A program made the position numbers and the translations under genes. Of a stretch of 64,000 nt of DNA, positions 27,001 to 40,435 are shown in pieces. Each line of letters begins with the position of its first letter. Position 1 is the stretch's first letter. Location: contig JANVCC010000120.1 in NCBI GenBank assembly GCA_025345505.1, positions 1,964,284 to 2,028,283 of the forward strand. Direction: 5' to 3'. The stretch comes from Todiramphus chloris collaris. Taxonomy: Eukaryota > Chordata > Aves > Coraciiformes > Alcedinidae. Below the pieces are notes generated by a model, which saw only the letters and a program-made list of their open reading frames with translations, made no database searches and had not been told where the DNA came from.

Positions 27001-30000
27001 AATTGAGCTGTGCATGGCTTCACTCTTGGGGCAAAGCTGCTCTGCTCCAGAGGCTGTAGATTGTGTCCTCTCGTTGCCAACAGCGGGAAAATGCTGGTTC
27101 TTTTTATATTTTACCTGGAAACTTCCTCTTCCCTTTGCGCTTTTCCCCTTCTCCTCCAGAAGGGGGGATGGGGAGGTTTATGTTTTTATACAAAATGAAG
27201 AAATGAAATATGCTACTGTCATTTTGCACATTTAGGTATCGAAGGTGCACCGCTCATGCCAATAGCATATGTTCTAAATTCCTCTCTGTTCTTGCAGACA
27301 CTGCAGTAGCGGTGAAATCAGATATTTATTTTTTTTATCCCTAGATTGGAATCTCTGAACTCCTGAGCAGAATTCTATCTGTCTGCACTTACAAATATTT
27401 AATGACCAAATTTTACGTGGAAGACTTTTCCATCTGCCAGGTCTTGACTGCAGAATTCAGTCTTCTCTTTTTATCCACAAAAACCAGCAAGATGAAGTTG
27501 AGCTTCAGTGTCCACCACGAAAATTAGGATTCAGAGTGCAGAGGTCAAGGCTGCCAGTCGTCCGTGATGCCCGTTTACTGGGCAGACAGTAGTGAGAGCT
27601 GCATCAGGGTGGCTTTGTGCACTTGGGCAACCAGCAGAACCTCTCCTCATGGAGGTGAGTGCAGAGGTAGGAGATGCCTCCTGATGAGTCGTGGCCCAGG
27701 CTGCATTTCTCTTGGGTGAGGAGAGGTTACGTATCTCACTACAAATTCAAACAGCCATCTACTGCTCCAGAGAGGACTGAAAAGATGGTCGAGATGCTCA
27801 GCTGGGAGAAGTTATCAACACAGAGCAGGTTTTTAGCAGAATTAGCTGGGTTCTCTCGGCCGGGGTCTCCTGCGGTTTGTTTGTGTATGTTCTTGAACTG
27901 GATGGAAGAGCCAGTTTTGCTGGTGGTGGTCCCTTCTGAATTGCAGTGAGTGGATGTACTCAGACTGTCTGAACTGCAGTTAGGGTAATGTGGGAGTTGC
28001 TTAGCAGAAGCAAATGATTTTAGGGATTTACTTTCTTTGAGAGCATGTTTAATTAATAATTTGAGACAATAGAACTCTGCAGGGATCGTCTTGTTGAATG
28101 TGGGGAATTTTTTCACAGAGAGTTGAAGAATAGTGAGAGCAACAGGGCTGGCACTGGATTTTAATTTTTTTCCTCAGTTTTACCTTTTAGCAATGAGACT
28201 GTACAACTTCCTAACTAGGAGCTTCCACTCAAGTGGAGACAGAAGGTAATTCTCCTGGCAGCCTCCCTTCTAGAGCACTGCTGCTCGATCTGTGCCGCGT
28301 GCCACTGCGGAGGGGTCTGGATTTGACGTGGTCTGACAATGTTTGGTGCCTGTTGGCACACACCGTGACCAGGGTTTGCCTTGTAGTTGTTGGCAAGGTC
28401 CTCTAAAAAGATCCTGGAAGCTGAGGAAGCAAAAGCTCTAGTGTTTGTTCTTCCAAAGTGAAATCCCACTTCAGTGACAGTTTAACACTTGGACAGATTT
28501 CCTCGCCTGCCCGTGGAAAGCAGCGAGTGTATCGGAGCCAACCAGCCTGGCTTGTTGTCTGAGCTTGAGTGGAAGGTGTGGAGCAAGTCCTCAGTCACTG
28601 CCCCATGGGATAGAACACACGGCTCTGTGTTTGAAGACCATCTTCTGATACCTGTTGTCTTTGAATCTGTTGAATTTTCCTGGGTCCTTCCTCAGGTCGC
28701 AGTGAACCGGTCACGGCTTCACTCGGGCTGACACTGAAGTGGCTGTGCTAACCTGATACCCAGATAACTGAGAACATAATACCCTGCTGAAATGAAGTGT
28801 CTAATTTGGCTGATTTGTTTTGCAGAGATTTCTCTACAGTGAAGGGCTGTCTTGGGGGAGGGAAATTGGAACATTTGATTTAGTTTTCTGCTTTACATAG
28901 CTCTTTGAAAATTCCTCCTGAGATGGAAGGTGCGTGAGTAGATTGGCCAAGTTGGTTATTTAAGATTAGGTATTGGAAAATCCTCCTCTTGTCCAGGGGA
29001 GAAACCTCACCCTGAAATCTTCAGAAAATCAGTGTAAGAGTCTTCTTCCTCTGAATCTGGAGCTTTTACTGTCCCTGACAGGCAGTTGCAAGATACCCGT
29101 CTCAAGTTGGGATTGCACAAGCTCACTGATGTGCTGGCTGTGGGATTCCTCTGTGCTACACCATCTCTCTCTAGTCTGCTTTCTTGCTGTGCTGCTTGCG
29201 AAGGAAGAGCAAAGATATTTTCAGGCTGTTGAATTTGCAAATATCAGTGCTTCAAGAAAACTTCAGTTATTTTGTTGAACAGATTGCACCCGAGTGTGTT
29301 TGAATAGCGCTTTGTTATGAGCATCGCTTCTGCTTGTTTTCTTCCTCCCCTCTCTCCAACTTTGCTTTCTCCTTATCAGCTCTTTTGTGTTTTGCTGAGC
29401 TGTGGTGACCTCTCGGTGCTTCTGCAGAACAGGTTGTGATGCTGACAGTGTTTGTGTAAATAGGTGAAACTTTACGTAAGGTAAATGCAGTATAAACCAT
29501 TCCCAGTAGCCTCCTCCTTGCAAACTGGCACAGTTAATTTTGACTGCTGATCAGAAATCTCCTCGACCGAGAGCTCCTCCAGAGCACTGGATCTAGTGTT
29601 GCTGTGTCTCAAAACTTGCCTTTTGGTGCACACTGAGGTAATTTTCAAGCTGTCTTCTTTGAGTGATGATCTTACGGGTCTGCGCTGAACAAACTCGCCT
29701 TTGTGTGCAGATATCATGTGATGCTGAGCTCCCTCCCAACAAGCATCTCCTCTCGGATATCGTGTTGCTTCTCTTCCTTTGTTAAGGGTAATTTTGTTCT
29801 AGGGCAGTTGTTTTTATTGGGAGTGTCTGGCCGTGCTTCTTGCCCTGTACAGAAGCTTTAGACTCTGATTCTGCTCTGGGGTGAATCTCAACTGTTTGTC
29901 AGCAGCCCTTGGCCCTGCTGCTAGTGCTCGGTGTGACACGGGGCTGCTCTCATCCATTCCTGACTGGAGCACTGAGCTTGGCTCTGGAATAAGCCATTGC

Positions 30001-30019
30001 TCCACCCCTTTACACCTTT

Positions 30020-30130
30020 TTCCCCTCTGTTTTAAACCTTGCAAGGTTTTAAACCTTGATTTTTTTAAACCTTGTTTGTTTTGGTTTTTTTTTTTTTTGG
30101 TTTAAACCTGGTTTTTAAACCTTGCAAGGG
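30020..30130. repeat. Palindromic TTTTAAACCTTG repeat cluster
   Basis: The motif TTTAAACCTTG occurs four times in about 100 bases, interrupted by T/G runs. Near 30034-30049 it forms the perfect 16-base palindrome AAACCTTGCAAGGTTT. The related palindromes GGTTTAAACC (near 30100) and CCTTGCAAGG (near 30119) follow. It immediately abuts the LTR-like block. Confidence 0.75.
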
Positions 30131-30139
30131 GTGGGGGCA

Positions 30140-30670
30140 AAAATAAAAGCCCTTGCAGGGGTCCAACGTGCCAGATCTGAGCGTGGCCCTGAGGGCTTGC
30201 ACCAAACCATCGATCCCCCCTGAACCTGGGAAGCACAAGATGGTTTGCCCAAGGTACCGCCAGCTCCAGCGGGGCCGAACTAAGCTTACTTTCCTGTTAC
30301 CCAAGACTTTGGAAGTTTGCACCCCAAGACATGGCGGAGTAACCTAAATTCCTCCTTAATGCAGCAACTTCCCTCGGTGGAGAAAATCTGAGGAAAACCG
30401 TCCTTAGCTAAGGAAGCTGAGCCCTTCTGCGGGGCTGCCCTCCTCCCGTTTATTTCTGGCCCCTGAATCGTTAATCGTCTTGGCTGAAGGCCACGGAGAG
30501 CATGAGCCAATCAGCAATTTCAGTAGCTTTTTGCTCCGAATGCTAACGGTGGGAGCAATTCTAATGATGAATCCTTTACTACAAAAATAGTTAAACCACC
30601 TAATCCTGGCTAATACTTGGGACCTCACGTTCGTTCTTTACCGACTATTGTTATAGGAGAGGACTAAAAA
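30140..30670 (-). mobile_element. Possible solo LTR of an old endogenous retroelement
   Basis: This block differs in texture from the intron around it. Read on the minus strand it has an inverted CCAAT box context (TGATTGGCTCATGC), then about 65 bases later AGAAATAAACGGGAGG, a poly(A)-signal-like hexamer, followed by GC-rich and then T-rich sequence. This order (promoter box, then AATAAA) is that of an LTR. No paired LTR, primer-binding site or viral coding sequence is seen, and the borders are uncertain. It could instead be unique DNA. Confidence 0.3.
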
Positions 30671-33600
30671 TAGTGCTGTAATCAGTTGATGGAACAACAT
30701 ATTTGAACCCTGGATCCAGTTGTTAGTGGCGGGCCTGTTGTTCATGCTTGCTTGGTGCTTTTCTTATTCTCACTCTTGTGTCTTAGATAAGATTTTCTCT
30801 CCCAGATACTCCCTGTGTGTGCGTACTTGGGGTAGGTATTTGCTGTTCCAAGCACACAAACACGGGCAGTCTCCCCCAGACGAGTAGGAGGCATTTGTTT
30901 CCCTCTGAAATTTGTAAACCTTTGGTTAATTTAAAAAGCTTTAGTGACTCGTGAGTATATAAATCAAGTGCAGCAAAGCATTTAAGCTGTTCAAGCAGCC
31001 ACTTTGGTTTTTTTTTCTCCTCTCCGTTCTAAGGATGTTTTATTCAGGTAGAAGCCTGAACATTTTTGGTATTTCTTTTTCTTTCTGCCTCCATCCTGGT
31101 GTTCTTGTAGTAATGTTGACCTTTTTTTTGAGGAATGTTTTACTAGAAAATAAAGAGTTTGGGTGATTTCCTTATTAAAAATTGAGAGACTTAAAATGTG
31201 GAGGTGTAACGAATGGAAATTGGACATGACATTTGCCTTTTCACACATGTGCACTGCACACCAGTTAAAAATAAATATGTTGAGTAGTAATCACACTTCT
31301 GAGGTGCTCTCAGCGAGCACCCATAATGTACCTGTGCAGGCAGGGAGAGCTTGAAATCTCTCATGTCTTGTTTGTCTTCTCCCAGAAACAAAGAAACGCT
31401 GCTCATCTCAGGACTGAGCAATCCAAGCATTCTGATCTCTCCTGACAAGTACAACAGCAACACAATTCCCTGCATTACTCTGCAGGGGCAGAAAAGCAGA
31501 ACACGAGTGGTCTCGTAGCAAGGTGGTCCCATCCAGCTTGTCCAGAGCCCAGTCTGTGGTTGGGCTCTGCTGGGAGCAGAGGCTGAGGAGTCGGCCCTGC
31601 CTCTGGCTCGGGGGTCCCAGCGCCCAGCCCTTGTTTGCCAGGGTGGCAGATGGGTTCAGGGTGCTTCGCCTGGGTTCCTTGTGGTAGTCTTTGGGGATCC
31701 CTGGAGCTGGTTTGCTTGGCTGGCAGGACTGAGGGCTGCAGTCCGCCCTGTAATTTGCTGGAGATCAAAGGAATCCCCAAAGCAGCTGTTGACATGTTCC
31801 AGCTTCACCAGATCCTGCCTGGGCAGCGCCCGGCCTGCTCTCGGGTTTAGCAGATGCTGGCCTGGGGCTTTTGCCTGCTGGTCAGAAGTAGAACTGGGGG
31901 AGAGGGGCAGTGGGAGAAGCGCTCTAATCTCTGGGAGGGACAGCTGGGGCTGGAGAGATCCTGGCCTAAGACTGCTGGGGAGGGAGAAGGCAGCTTTTGC
32001 AACAGGGCCACGTGGGGAGGAAGGGGGGGGGGGGGGGGGCTGGAGAGCTGGGGCTTAGGGAAGCAGCCTTCTCATTTGCTTTGGTTACCCTGTTTAACAT
32101 AATTGGCTTAATAGAAATAGATAGTTTAAACCCTCTTCAGGCGCTGTTGCCGCTAATAAATGCAGATATTTGATCTGTTTAATGTTGTCCAACATCAAAA
32201 AATACAATAAAAATCGTACACCCTCAGGCTCAGTGCTGCACTCCTAGGCAGTTTTTTTTAGATCATCAACAAGAATATTTCTCAACTGGGTGTTCCTCAG
32301 CTTCGTTTCCTCCAAAAGTCTGTTTTCTTGGGGGTCTTTTCCTTTGGGGCTTTTAAAATTATTTTTTCTCCTGTGTGCTTAGTTGTTTGGGTTTTTCCCT
32401 CACTGTTTAATTCCACCTGTCCTTTCTTCTTCTGGGAAACCTCACTCGCATAAGGAGAGAAGAAAAACTCCTTCGTACTGAAGAGTGCAATTCAGCCTTT
32501 GCTGATTTTGCTGTGTGTCTGTCTAGGTGCATATAAATCCTACACAAATGAGGCTTCCTTCACATAGAAAGCTTAGCGCTCGATCCCCTGAGATACCTGC
32601 AGAGCGTGAAATGGGATACAGCACTGCACTTTGGATTGATGTGTAAAGGTCATATTAGCAACCATATTTGCTTAATATAAGGTGCAGTATTAACGCTGCT
32701 TGTTGACATTAATATTTACTTAAAATTACAGTTTGGCTTCTTTCCTGGTTGCTGTTTCGGGGTGGGGTGGGGGGGGAACCCTCAGATTTATTCTAGAATA
32801 AAAAACACGGTGTGGAAAATCCGAAAGGTAAATAGACTGTTGCTTTCACCTTAATTTGTTAGGTCCTTCAAATCCCTGTTTAGCAATCGTAAGGACAGTT
32901 TGGGGCCCTGGTTCCTGTTAATTTAACTGACTGCAGAATTCTTTTTGACAAGTGCCATTGAGCCCCGTGGGCCTTGTTGTTTGCTGGGTTAAAATCAACT
33001 GGCGTGCTCAGTACCAGTAGCGCAGCGAGTCCCGTTGGGTGCTTGGGTTTACTGCTGCCTTCTGTGGGAGCACTGGTTTCCCTGCCTGTCCTTTGCACGG
33101 CAGCTTTTTAGCTCTGCAGACATCACATCCTCTTTTGGGGTGGTTTGTGAGGTGTCACCAGAGAGGTTTGGTCCTATTCTCTTTGTTCCCTCTGCTCTCG
33201 TCCTCTCCCATGGGTGGCTTTTGATGATGGTGGATGATTGCCTGAGTCTTGGCTCTTCAGAACTTCTAAAGAGTGTCTGTGATTATGTTTTGGGCTGGGC
33301 TTCAGAGGCAGGGAAAAGTGTCTGGGTTTGTGGAGTGGTGGGTGAACAGCAGGTCCAGAGCCAAGTGGCACCAGCACATAGAAGATGTTCAGCTGCTGGG
33401 ACATTGCGTTTGCGGTGCCAGTGCCAAAGCGTTCCAGCAATGGACACTGACTGCGTAGCTTTGGGACCAGGAAAGTATTTGCTTCTGAGTTGCTGTCCTT
33501 GAGTTTTGCACTGGTGAGGCCCTCTGATCTTACTGAAAACAAAGGCAAAGTGTCACTGTCCTGTGTAAGGTGGCTCCTTGACAGGAATGAGCTGCACGCT

Positions 33601-36600
33601 GCTCGAGGGGCTGGCGAATGCACAGTGAATACATTTGATGCGGAGCTGCTGAAGCTTTTCTGCTGTGTGGGAGCTTTTGAGTTTTCAGAGTGGCCACTGA
33701 CCTAGAGAAAGGAGTTTGTGTGGTCGTGATCTGCTGTAGGTGAGAGCAGAAAGCCTTGTGTGTTTTGTCTTCTCTCTAAAATAGACACTGAGTATCTGCT
33801 GCTGGCACCGGGCAAAGTCTTCGTGGCCTCGGCGTGTATGAGCCCAAGAGTTTTTATTCAGGAGCCTGCAAATCAGATCTGGAGGTCTGACCCAGAGTGA
33901 CTGGAACGAGCAGTAATACAGCTGCCTCTCCTTTTAGCAGTGTTTTTCAGAGCAAAGGTGAGAATTGGTTGAGGGCTTTTCAGAGGCTGAATTGCCTTTG
34001 ACTCCAGCCTCAATCCGCCAGGTCCACTGCGGTTCCTCGGCGCGCTGGGCGAAGCCGCTCTGGGGTACGCGCTGCTTCCAGCAGCCAATTCCAGCAGCAA
34101 TTAGCTGTGAGTCAGTGAAGGGGCTGGAGTGTGGTACAGTGACATACATTCATATATTAGCATGCGTGGAAATTGCTCTTCTTGAATGAGATTCTCATTA
34201 ATTTTGGTGAGATTTACATAATTCCTGAGTGCACAGACAGCGTTTACTGTGAAGAGGAGGAATTTTCTGGGGCGCTGGCATCGCTGCGTGACTCTCATTT
34301 GGTAGCTGTGGTGCTGAGGTGTAGAGAGAGCCTCAGCTTTGTGAAGTGGCCTTCAGAAGCAAGCTCGCTGGTTTTCTGCCTTCTCAGCCAGGGCCAGTGC
34401 TCCTGACAGGGGAGCTAAGGAGGCAGGGTTGGTGAGGATGGGCCTGGAAGAGGCTGAAGAGGAGGTGTGACCAAGGGTGCTGCCGGCGAGAGCAGGAGTC
34501 GGCTTTGTTGGCTGGCTTGTGAGTTGTTGGGATGACAGCTGCCCTCTCTTCATGTGAGCCCTGGTGCTTCTGGAGATCACCTCTCCCTCCGAGGAACCAG
34601 GTTGTCATGTCGTATCCAGATGTCAGGGCATCGCTTCCCTGCGCAGCCAATTCATCTTGGCGTTGTCTTCTGGATTCCTCTCAAAACTCCGGTTCAGCGG
34701 TGAACTGGATTTTATGGTAATCAGATCTCATTGATGTTTGTGCTCATCTGTGAAGCTCTTTCTCTGTGCACCTCCTTGTTTCTGGTGTTTACACCAGCGT
34801 GGCCCCATTCTACGTGTCGGTGTTCGTTATAGGCCTGTGACAGTTAACAGGAGAAGATCCTGGTGAGGTGGTAGATTGTCCAGCTCATTCAGTTGCCCCT
34901 TGGGATACCAAGGTGTGGAAAGTCCTGGTTTTGGCTTCCTGTTCTGCTGTTTCAGAAGCTATTTCTTCTTCTTTCAAATGGAAATGAAGGAGCCCTGTGA
35001 TATTTGTGCGTATTGTGTAAGAAAATGAGGTGAAGAGTGTGGCTATTTAATGTTATAGAAGCGGAGAGATGAGAAGGGGAACCTTTGGGTACAGTCTTTT
35101 AAAACTGGTCAATAAACTAGTCTGTATTACAAACAAATGGATGCAGAGATCAGTGGAGATGAAGGAACTGTGTGACTGAAAGATCTCAAATCTGATGGTT
35201 CTGTGCAGTTGGAGCAAACAGTGCCCAAAAGTCTGGCACAGATTGCTGATTTAGGCATGGTTTCTATCCATAGTTGTTAGGATTGATGAAAGAGAAATTA
35301 TTTGATGTGTGACTTAAATACCTGTAATGAATAATTTCTCCTGTTACCAGACTGCTGGCAGCAGGTAGAGAAGCCAGTGTTACTTTTGATGGCAGCTGGG
35401 GTAAAGTATATTTGGAAGGAGATGGAGGCAGCCCATTCCAGCTCTGGGTGGTTTAACAGGAGGGTGGGATGGTGGCTTCCAGGCTGTGTTTCAAGGGCAG
35501 CTTCCTGCAGACCCTTAGGAGAGGAACGAGCACAGCAGCGCTCCGTTAGGGGTGCAGTTAAACCAGCCAGCTGTGGAACCACTGGACTGCACTTTACTTT
35601 CAGGTTTTACTCCACTTTTTGCCCTTCACCACTCTTCTCATCTTGCTCTCTGTATTGCTTCTGTAGTAATTGACTGTCTTGGTGTCGCTTGAAGACCAGC
35701 GTGGAAACGGACAGAGGGTCAGCAGCGAGGAGAGCTGTGTCTGCTTGCTGGGCTGGAGCTCTGGGAGAACAGGGAATTGCTGAAGTGGTGTGCTTTCTGG
35801 TGGAGGATTGTGAACTTGCACTGAAGGCTTTGACCGTGCTGGACATGCTGGTGTTAGTAGTTAGACCAGTTCTAGCTTTCCCCCCCTAAGAATTCAGGCC
35901 AGCAGGGGAGCACGGCTTCCCACGAGGATGTAAATCACTACTGGTGCTGCTGTGCTTGGTTTAACAAGGCAATAACAGGTTTTTCTACTCAAGACAAATG
36001 CTTGACCAAGACATCTCTGAAAGTTCAATGTTCTTGCATTAAAGGTGAACAAATAAAATCTGTGATTCTAGCATTTAAAAAAAAGGGTGGAGTAAAGCTG
36101 GCCATGTACCGTGGCAGAGCAGTGTAAAGGAGGGTGAGAGATGGGCTGAGGAGTTCATTCTGTGGGTCCTGGTGCAACTGCAGCTACGAGGGGTGCCCAG
36201 CTTGGCAACAGGAGTCGATAGCACTGCAATATGACCAAAACAAAACACAAACCTCGCTTAATACCCTTTTGAGTAATGCCAGGAAGGTAACAGTTGTATC
36301 TTGAGCACAGCTTTGTTTTGAGGTTCCCATTGCCCAGCACCGTTGATTTGTTTTGGAGAGGCTGGGGCACACACACCGAGCAGCCTCCCTTTCTCCACCA
36401 GCGCTGCCAGTCCTGGGTTGATACTGGTGTGGCTGCAGCTGTGGTTTGCTGGGACACTGTGTTAGAGGGAGAGTAACAGACGTCACCTACTGAATCTCCC
36501 TGTACAGCTCCTCCAGGCTGCAGGTGTCCCACTGAAAGAACGTTCTGCTGCTGTGCAGCTTTGGTGGGTGGGGGTACCATGGCCAGTGAGTTCAGCTTGA

Positions 36601-36712
36601 AACGCTTCACGGCAGAGTTTGGTCTGGTGAGCTTCTGGGGATAAACATCCCTGCAGAAGGTGATGAGACTGAGGCACAACTGAAAATAGCTTTGCACTGA
36701 GATGGAATAGTA

Positions 36713-36786
36713 ACCCCTGTCCCTCAGCACCACATCTCCGTGGCTTTGAAACCCCTCCAGGGATGGGGGCCAGCCCTGGACAAGAG
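36713..36786 (-). repeat. CR1 scrap
   Basis: CCCTCAGCACCACATCTCCG, then TGGCTTTGAAACCCCTCCAG and CAGCCCTGGACAA, match the minus-strand CR1 copy at about 52878-52970. Only about 70 bases are recognisable, and both ends are missing. Confidence 0.7.
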
Positions 36787-38406
36787 GATGCTTTATTTTT
36801 GCACTGTGATTCCGAGCAACTGACCCTTGAGGATTTGCAGATTACATAAATATGTATTGGATAATTCCCCAATACGTTACCAATCTTTTGCCAAGTAGTA
36901 TTGTCACAGAATGCTGGCAAAATTCAGCCAGGAGGAGACTTCCTGGGGGTTATCTGTGGTGCTTTTCCTACCTCTGATATTCTTGGAATGAGGTCTATGG
37001 AATCTTGTCTTAAAACAGAAATAAAAGTGTAACTGCAACCAGGTCTTGACTTGTTCTGCTGGAAGTAGAGGCAGAAGTGTCATGAGTTGGGGGTAAGGCC
37101 CCTGAACGGGGGTAACTGCTTACAGCACTGATCCCTGGCAGGGTGGAGCGTTAGCAGCTGTACCAGTTCTTGGGGCCTTGTCCACCACCTGCTACTGGGT
37201 TCCTTCCCTTGGGTTCCAGATCACCCGCTGTCAGTGATGGCACCACCGAGCACAGCAGCTTAAAAAGTGCCCGGAAAGACCGAGCTTCCCCCTTTGCACA
37301 AGGGAGTGAGCAGAGCGTGTGGATTACTCACGAGTGGTTTTTCTTTTTCAGACTCTTAGCTGTGCTCTAGCAGAAAGGTGTATCAGATCAGCTGGGTTGT
37401 AGTGATGGTGTAAACCCCGAGTAGGAGGCGTGTGGCATTGCTTAGGTGCCATCCCAAGGGTTTGTGGCTGTTGCACCCAGCGCTGATGGGGTACAGGGGT
37501 TTTAGCTGAGGAGGGCAATCACTGTGTGGATCCCAGCGTGGGACTGAACTTCTAGTCTTTGTCCTTGAGTCCATAGTTGGGTGGTTTGTCTTCTGCCCGT
37601 GTGCTCAGTGGCTGCATCCATAGGGATGTGCCTGGGTGAGACTTGGGAATGCTCTTCAGAAGTGTTTTGCACTTGCGACATACCCGACTGCCTTGGCTAA
37701 CAGCTTTGGATTGCTGCTTTTGGATGAAAACTGATTCAGTTAGAACATGACCCAGAGCAGAAGCAGAGAATGGCAGAAGTCCTGGAGCAGATGGCTCACT
37801 CCAGGCCCCTCAGGTGAGCAAGGCCAGTGTCCCCTCGCGGGGCTGTCCCCTTGCTCCTGCAGCACCCTGCGGGAATCTGCAGGGATTTCCCAACTTTGCT
37901 ATTTCCCTGTGGCCTTTCTCTTGCCTTGGCTGGCAAGTCTTGGGCCCCCAGCATAGCCCCAGAGCTGTGTGGCTGCTGTGCCGTGCACCGGTGGCCTCTT
38001 GGGCACAAGGAAAAGGCCCCATCGGGGAGTTCTGAAGGTGTTTCCCACCCTGCTTTATCCTGGGTTCCCACTTGGAGACGTTGTCACGGGCACAGTAACT
38101 AAACCCAGGGACTGCTCTGAAGGCATCGCTTGCTCTCCTCGCTTCATCCCCTTCCCTCCTTTGTAAGTGGTGCTGTTTTATTGAATTTGCTTTTTGTTTG
38201 TGTTTTTCTACCCCCATAACTCAAATACAAACCTGCCTGGTTTATGTGAGCCTCTTCACTTGGTTTTCACCTGCAAGGAACTGCTGCCGACTCGTTCTCT
38301 TGTGAATTGACTCCCTCTCTTGAAACCAGGCAGCTTCTTCTGAAATCCTCAGCAAAAGCAGCTGCATTTCACTTTGGGTGTCTTAAAAGTAATTGCTAGT
38401 TCCTCC

Positions 38407-38431
38407 TTTTTTTTTTTTTTTTTTTTTTTTT
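38407..38431. repeat. Poly-T run (25 bases) before PUM1 exon 3
   Basis: An uninterrupted run of 25 T ends about 210 bases upstream of the exon at 38643. It is too far away to be the polypyrimidine tract of that acceptor. It may be the decayed tail of a minus-strand retrocopy, but no body is visible beside it. Confidence 0.9.
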
Positions 38432-38642
38432 GTGCCTGTATCAATCTGACACTGTAAATGTTGTAGCTGCTGGGAGTCTGAAAGGTAAGTCATCTTTTGG
38501 AGCTCAGTAACTTTGTTATATCCTGCAATATGGAATGTAGCTCTCGGGCTGCGTTAGACAACTCTCTGTACGCTGTGATTGTTGTTAAAAACCAAACACA
38601 AGCATTTCCTCATGTCTTTTTTTCTTGCCCATCTATAAATAG

Positions 38643-38711
38643 GTGCGTTCCATGGATGAATTGAATCATGATTTTCAAGCGCTTGCTTTGGAAGGACGGG
38701 CAATGGGAGAG
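38643..38711 (+). CDS. PUM1: PUM1 second coding exon (residues 122-144)
   Basis: This 69-base exon has phase 0 at both ends. The acceptor ATAAATAG ends at 38642 and the donor GTAAGT starts at 38712. It encodes [23 protein letters not shown] (23 residues), which continues directly from ...NIHAEHQ as in mammalian PUM1. Because its length is a multiple of three, skipping it would keep the reading frame. The segment is in the conserved N-terminal region; no catalytic or RNA-binding residue is involved. Confidence 0.96.
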
Positions 38712-40435
38712 GTAAGTGAGAGGCCTGGAGAAAAAAAAACCCATAACTGTATGGTTGGGGGGGGGAGGGGAACAAATAACAAGTTTTGAGGCTGCTGGAA
38801 TGATTCTGAAGTTGAGAATTCTCCAGTATGACTGTGAAGTGTGTGTGTGTGTGCTTGCACAGCATGACAGCCTGCCAGGCTGGAAGGCATCTTTGCAGGA
38901 GGAACAGCTAAGCCTCCACCTGTCGGATCGTGGACCGGTGAAGTGGCCGTTGTAGAGGAACAGTTAGAAATCTGCCTTGTGCCAGGTCTCAACAATGCTC
39001 ACAGCGTGTTTATTTTGGGCTGCGCTGATCTCAGACCCCGTAACGTGGTGGGGTGAGTTGGCTGTCATTGTTTGCTGCCCTGTTTCCACTCCTGGCCACC
39101 TCTTGGCTCCTGTCATGAAGCCCAGGGCCGTGTTTAACGTTTCAAGTCACCGGGCAACAGAATCAGGGGCTGCAGAGGTGATAAGTGGGTCGGACAGGGC
39201 AAAGGACTGAGCAGGAGTTGTCAGATAACAGGCCCTTCAGTGCCAGCTGCATAGAAACCCAGTTAGAGTCTCCAATCCCCTAGTGCAGTAAGGAGGTGGC
39301 AAGTTTGGGGACAGGGCCATTGGTTTTCTTTGAAAAAAAGACAATTTACCTGGTTTCTGGGTGACCTGAAAAAATAGCAAGTTACTGTAGGTGGCTCTGT
39401 TTGGTTCTCGGAGGTTGGATGTCAGTGCTGCTTTTTCTTGCCTAGTTCCCTTTCCCTTTCGAGTTGGTCCCTGCAGAGGCTTGTGGAAGGGCAGATAGGA
39501 GAAAATCATCTGTTGTTGGAGGATGTTGATGTACAACAGGCCAGCTCCATACAGCTCTGTAGCTTGGAGAGCCAGCCTCCTTGCCTTCCTGTCTGTCAAG
39601 CTCCCTTTTTCACCAGCTCAGTCCACCCTGACTCTCTTACCTAGTTTATGGGCCAGGCTAAAGGGGAAAAAAAATCCCAAGAATCCAAAAACGGATTGGA
39701 GAAAACAGCAAACAGGGGCTGTAAGGATTTGTAAGGAGCTGCCCTCGCAGGTGAAGGACCTCAGGAAACTCATGGTGCTTGCAGCTTAGTTCCTCTCCTT
39801 CCTTGTTCTCCTTCCTTCCTTCCTTCCCATTTTCATTTGACAGGACTTGATCAGGAAGTCTCCATCTCTAGGTTCTGTTACCCTCCATTGACACTATTGA
39901 CTAAGAGCAGATGAAAATGATTTACAAAGGAGAAAACAAGGCATCAGAACCCGGCTGAAGCTGCTGGAAACCAGCTGATGTCTCTGCAGCCAGGGGTGTG
40001 AACCTTCTGGGAATGTTATCTTTGTAATGCCTCACTTGGGCAGGATGCTCATGTCCAGAGAGTGGTCGGGCTGTTAGGAGGAAGCACTGCCCTTCCTCTG
40101 TGCCACTCAGCGTGGTGTTGGGCAACGTTTGCTGAGGTGCCTGGAGGCATTCCTGATCCTCCTGACTGTACCATCTCTGTCCATTTATCCAGTCCTTAAG
40201 AGAAGGGGATTTAGGTTTGGTTCTTTGGAGGGTGTGAGATGTGGCTGCTGATGCTAACACACCTTGTTTCCCTCCACTCTCCTGACAGTGATGCAGAAAG
40301 TGGTGGAGGTGGCATTCTTTTGTCACTGGGCTTTTTCATTACTGGAATGTGCTTGTCTTTCCAGGAAAGGGGAGGTTCCCCCTTCTCTTTAAGCTAAGAT
40401 GCTAGTTCTTGTTTCTCTTGCAGTTTTTCTCCCTC

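Noticed and set aside
29663-29728. C/D-box snoRNA-like arrangement (GTGATGA, CTGA, TGATG, CTGA)
   Set aside because: The flanks do not pair into a terminal stem, and the C' and D boxes nearly overlap. Mammalian PUM1 introns are known to host C/D snoRNAs, so I looked for them, but found no convincing copy in these introns.
36155-36733. 192-codon minus-strand frame in PUM1 intron 2
   Set aside because: No recognisable domain, no splice-site support, and its N-terminal part overlaps a CR1 scrap; expected by chance at this length.
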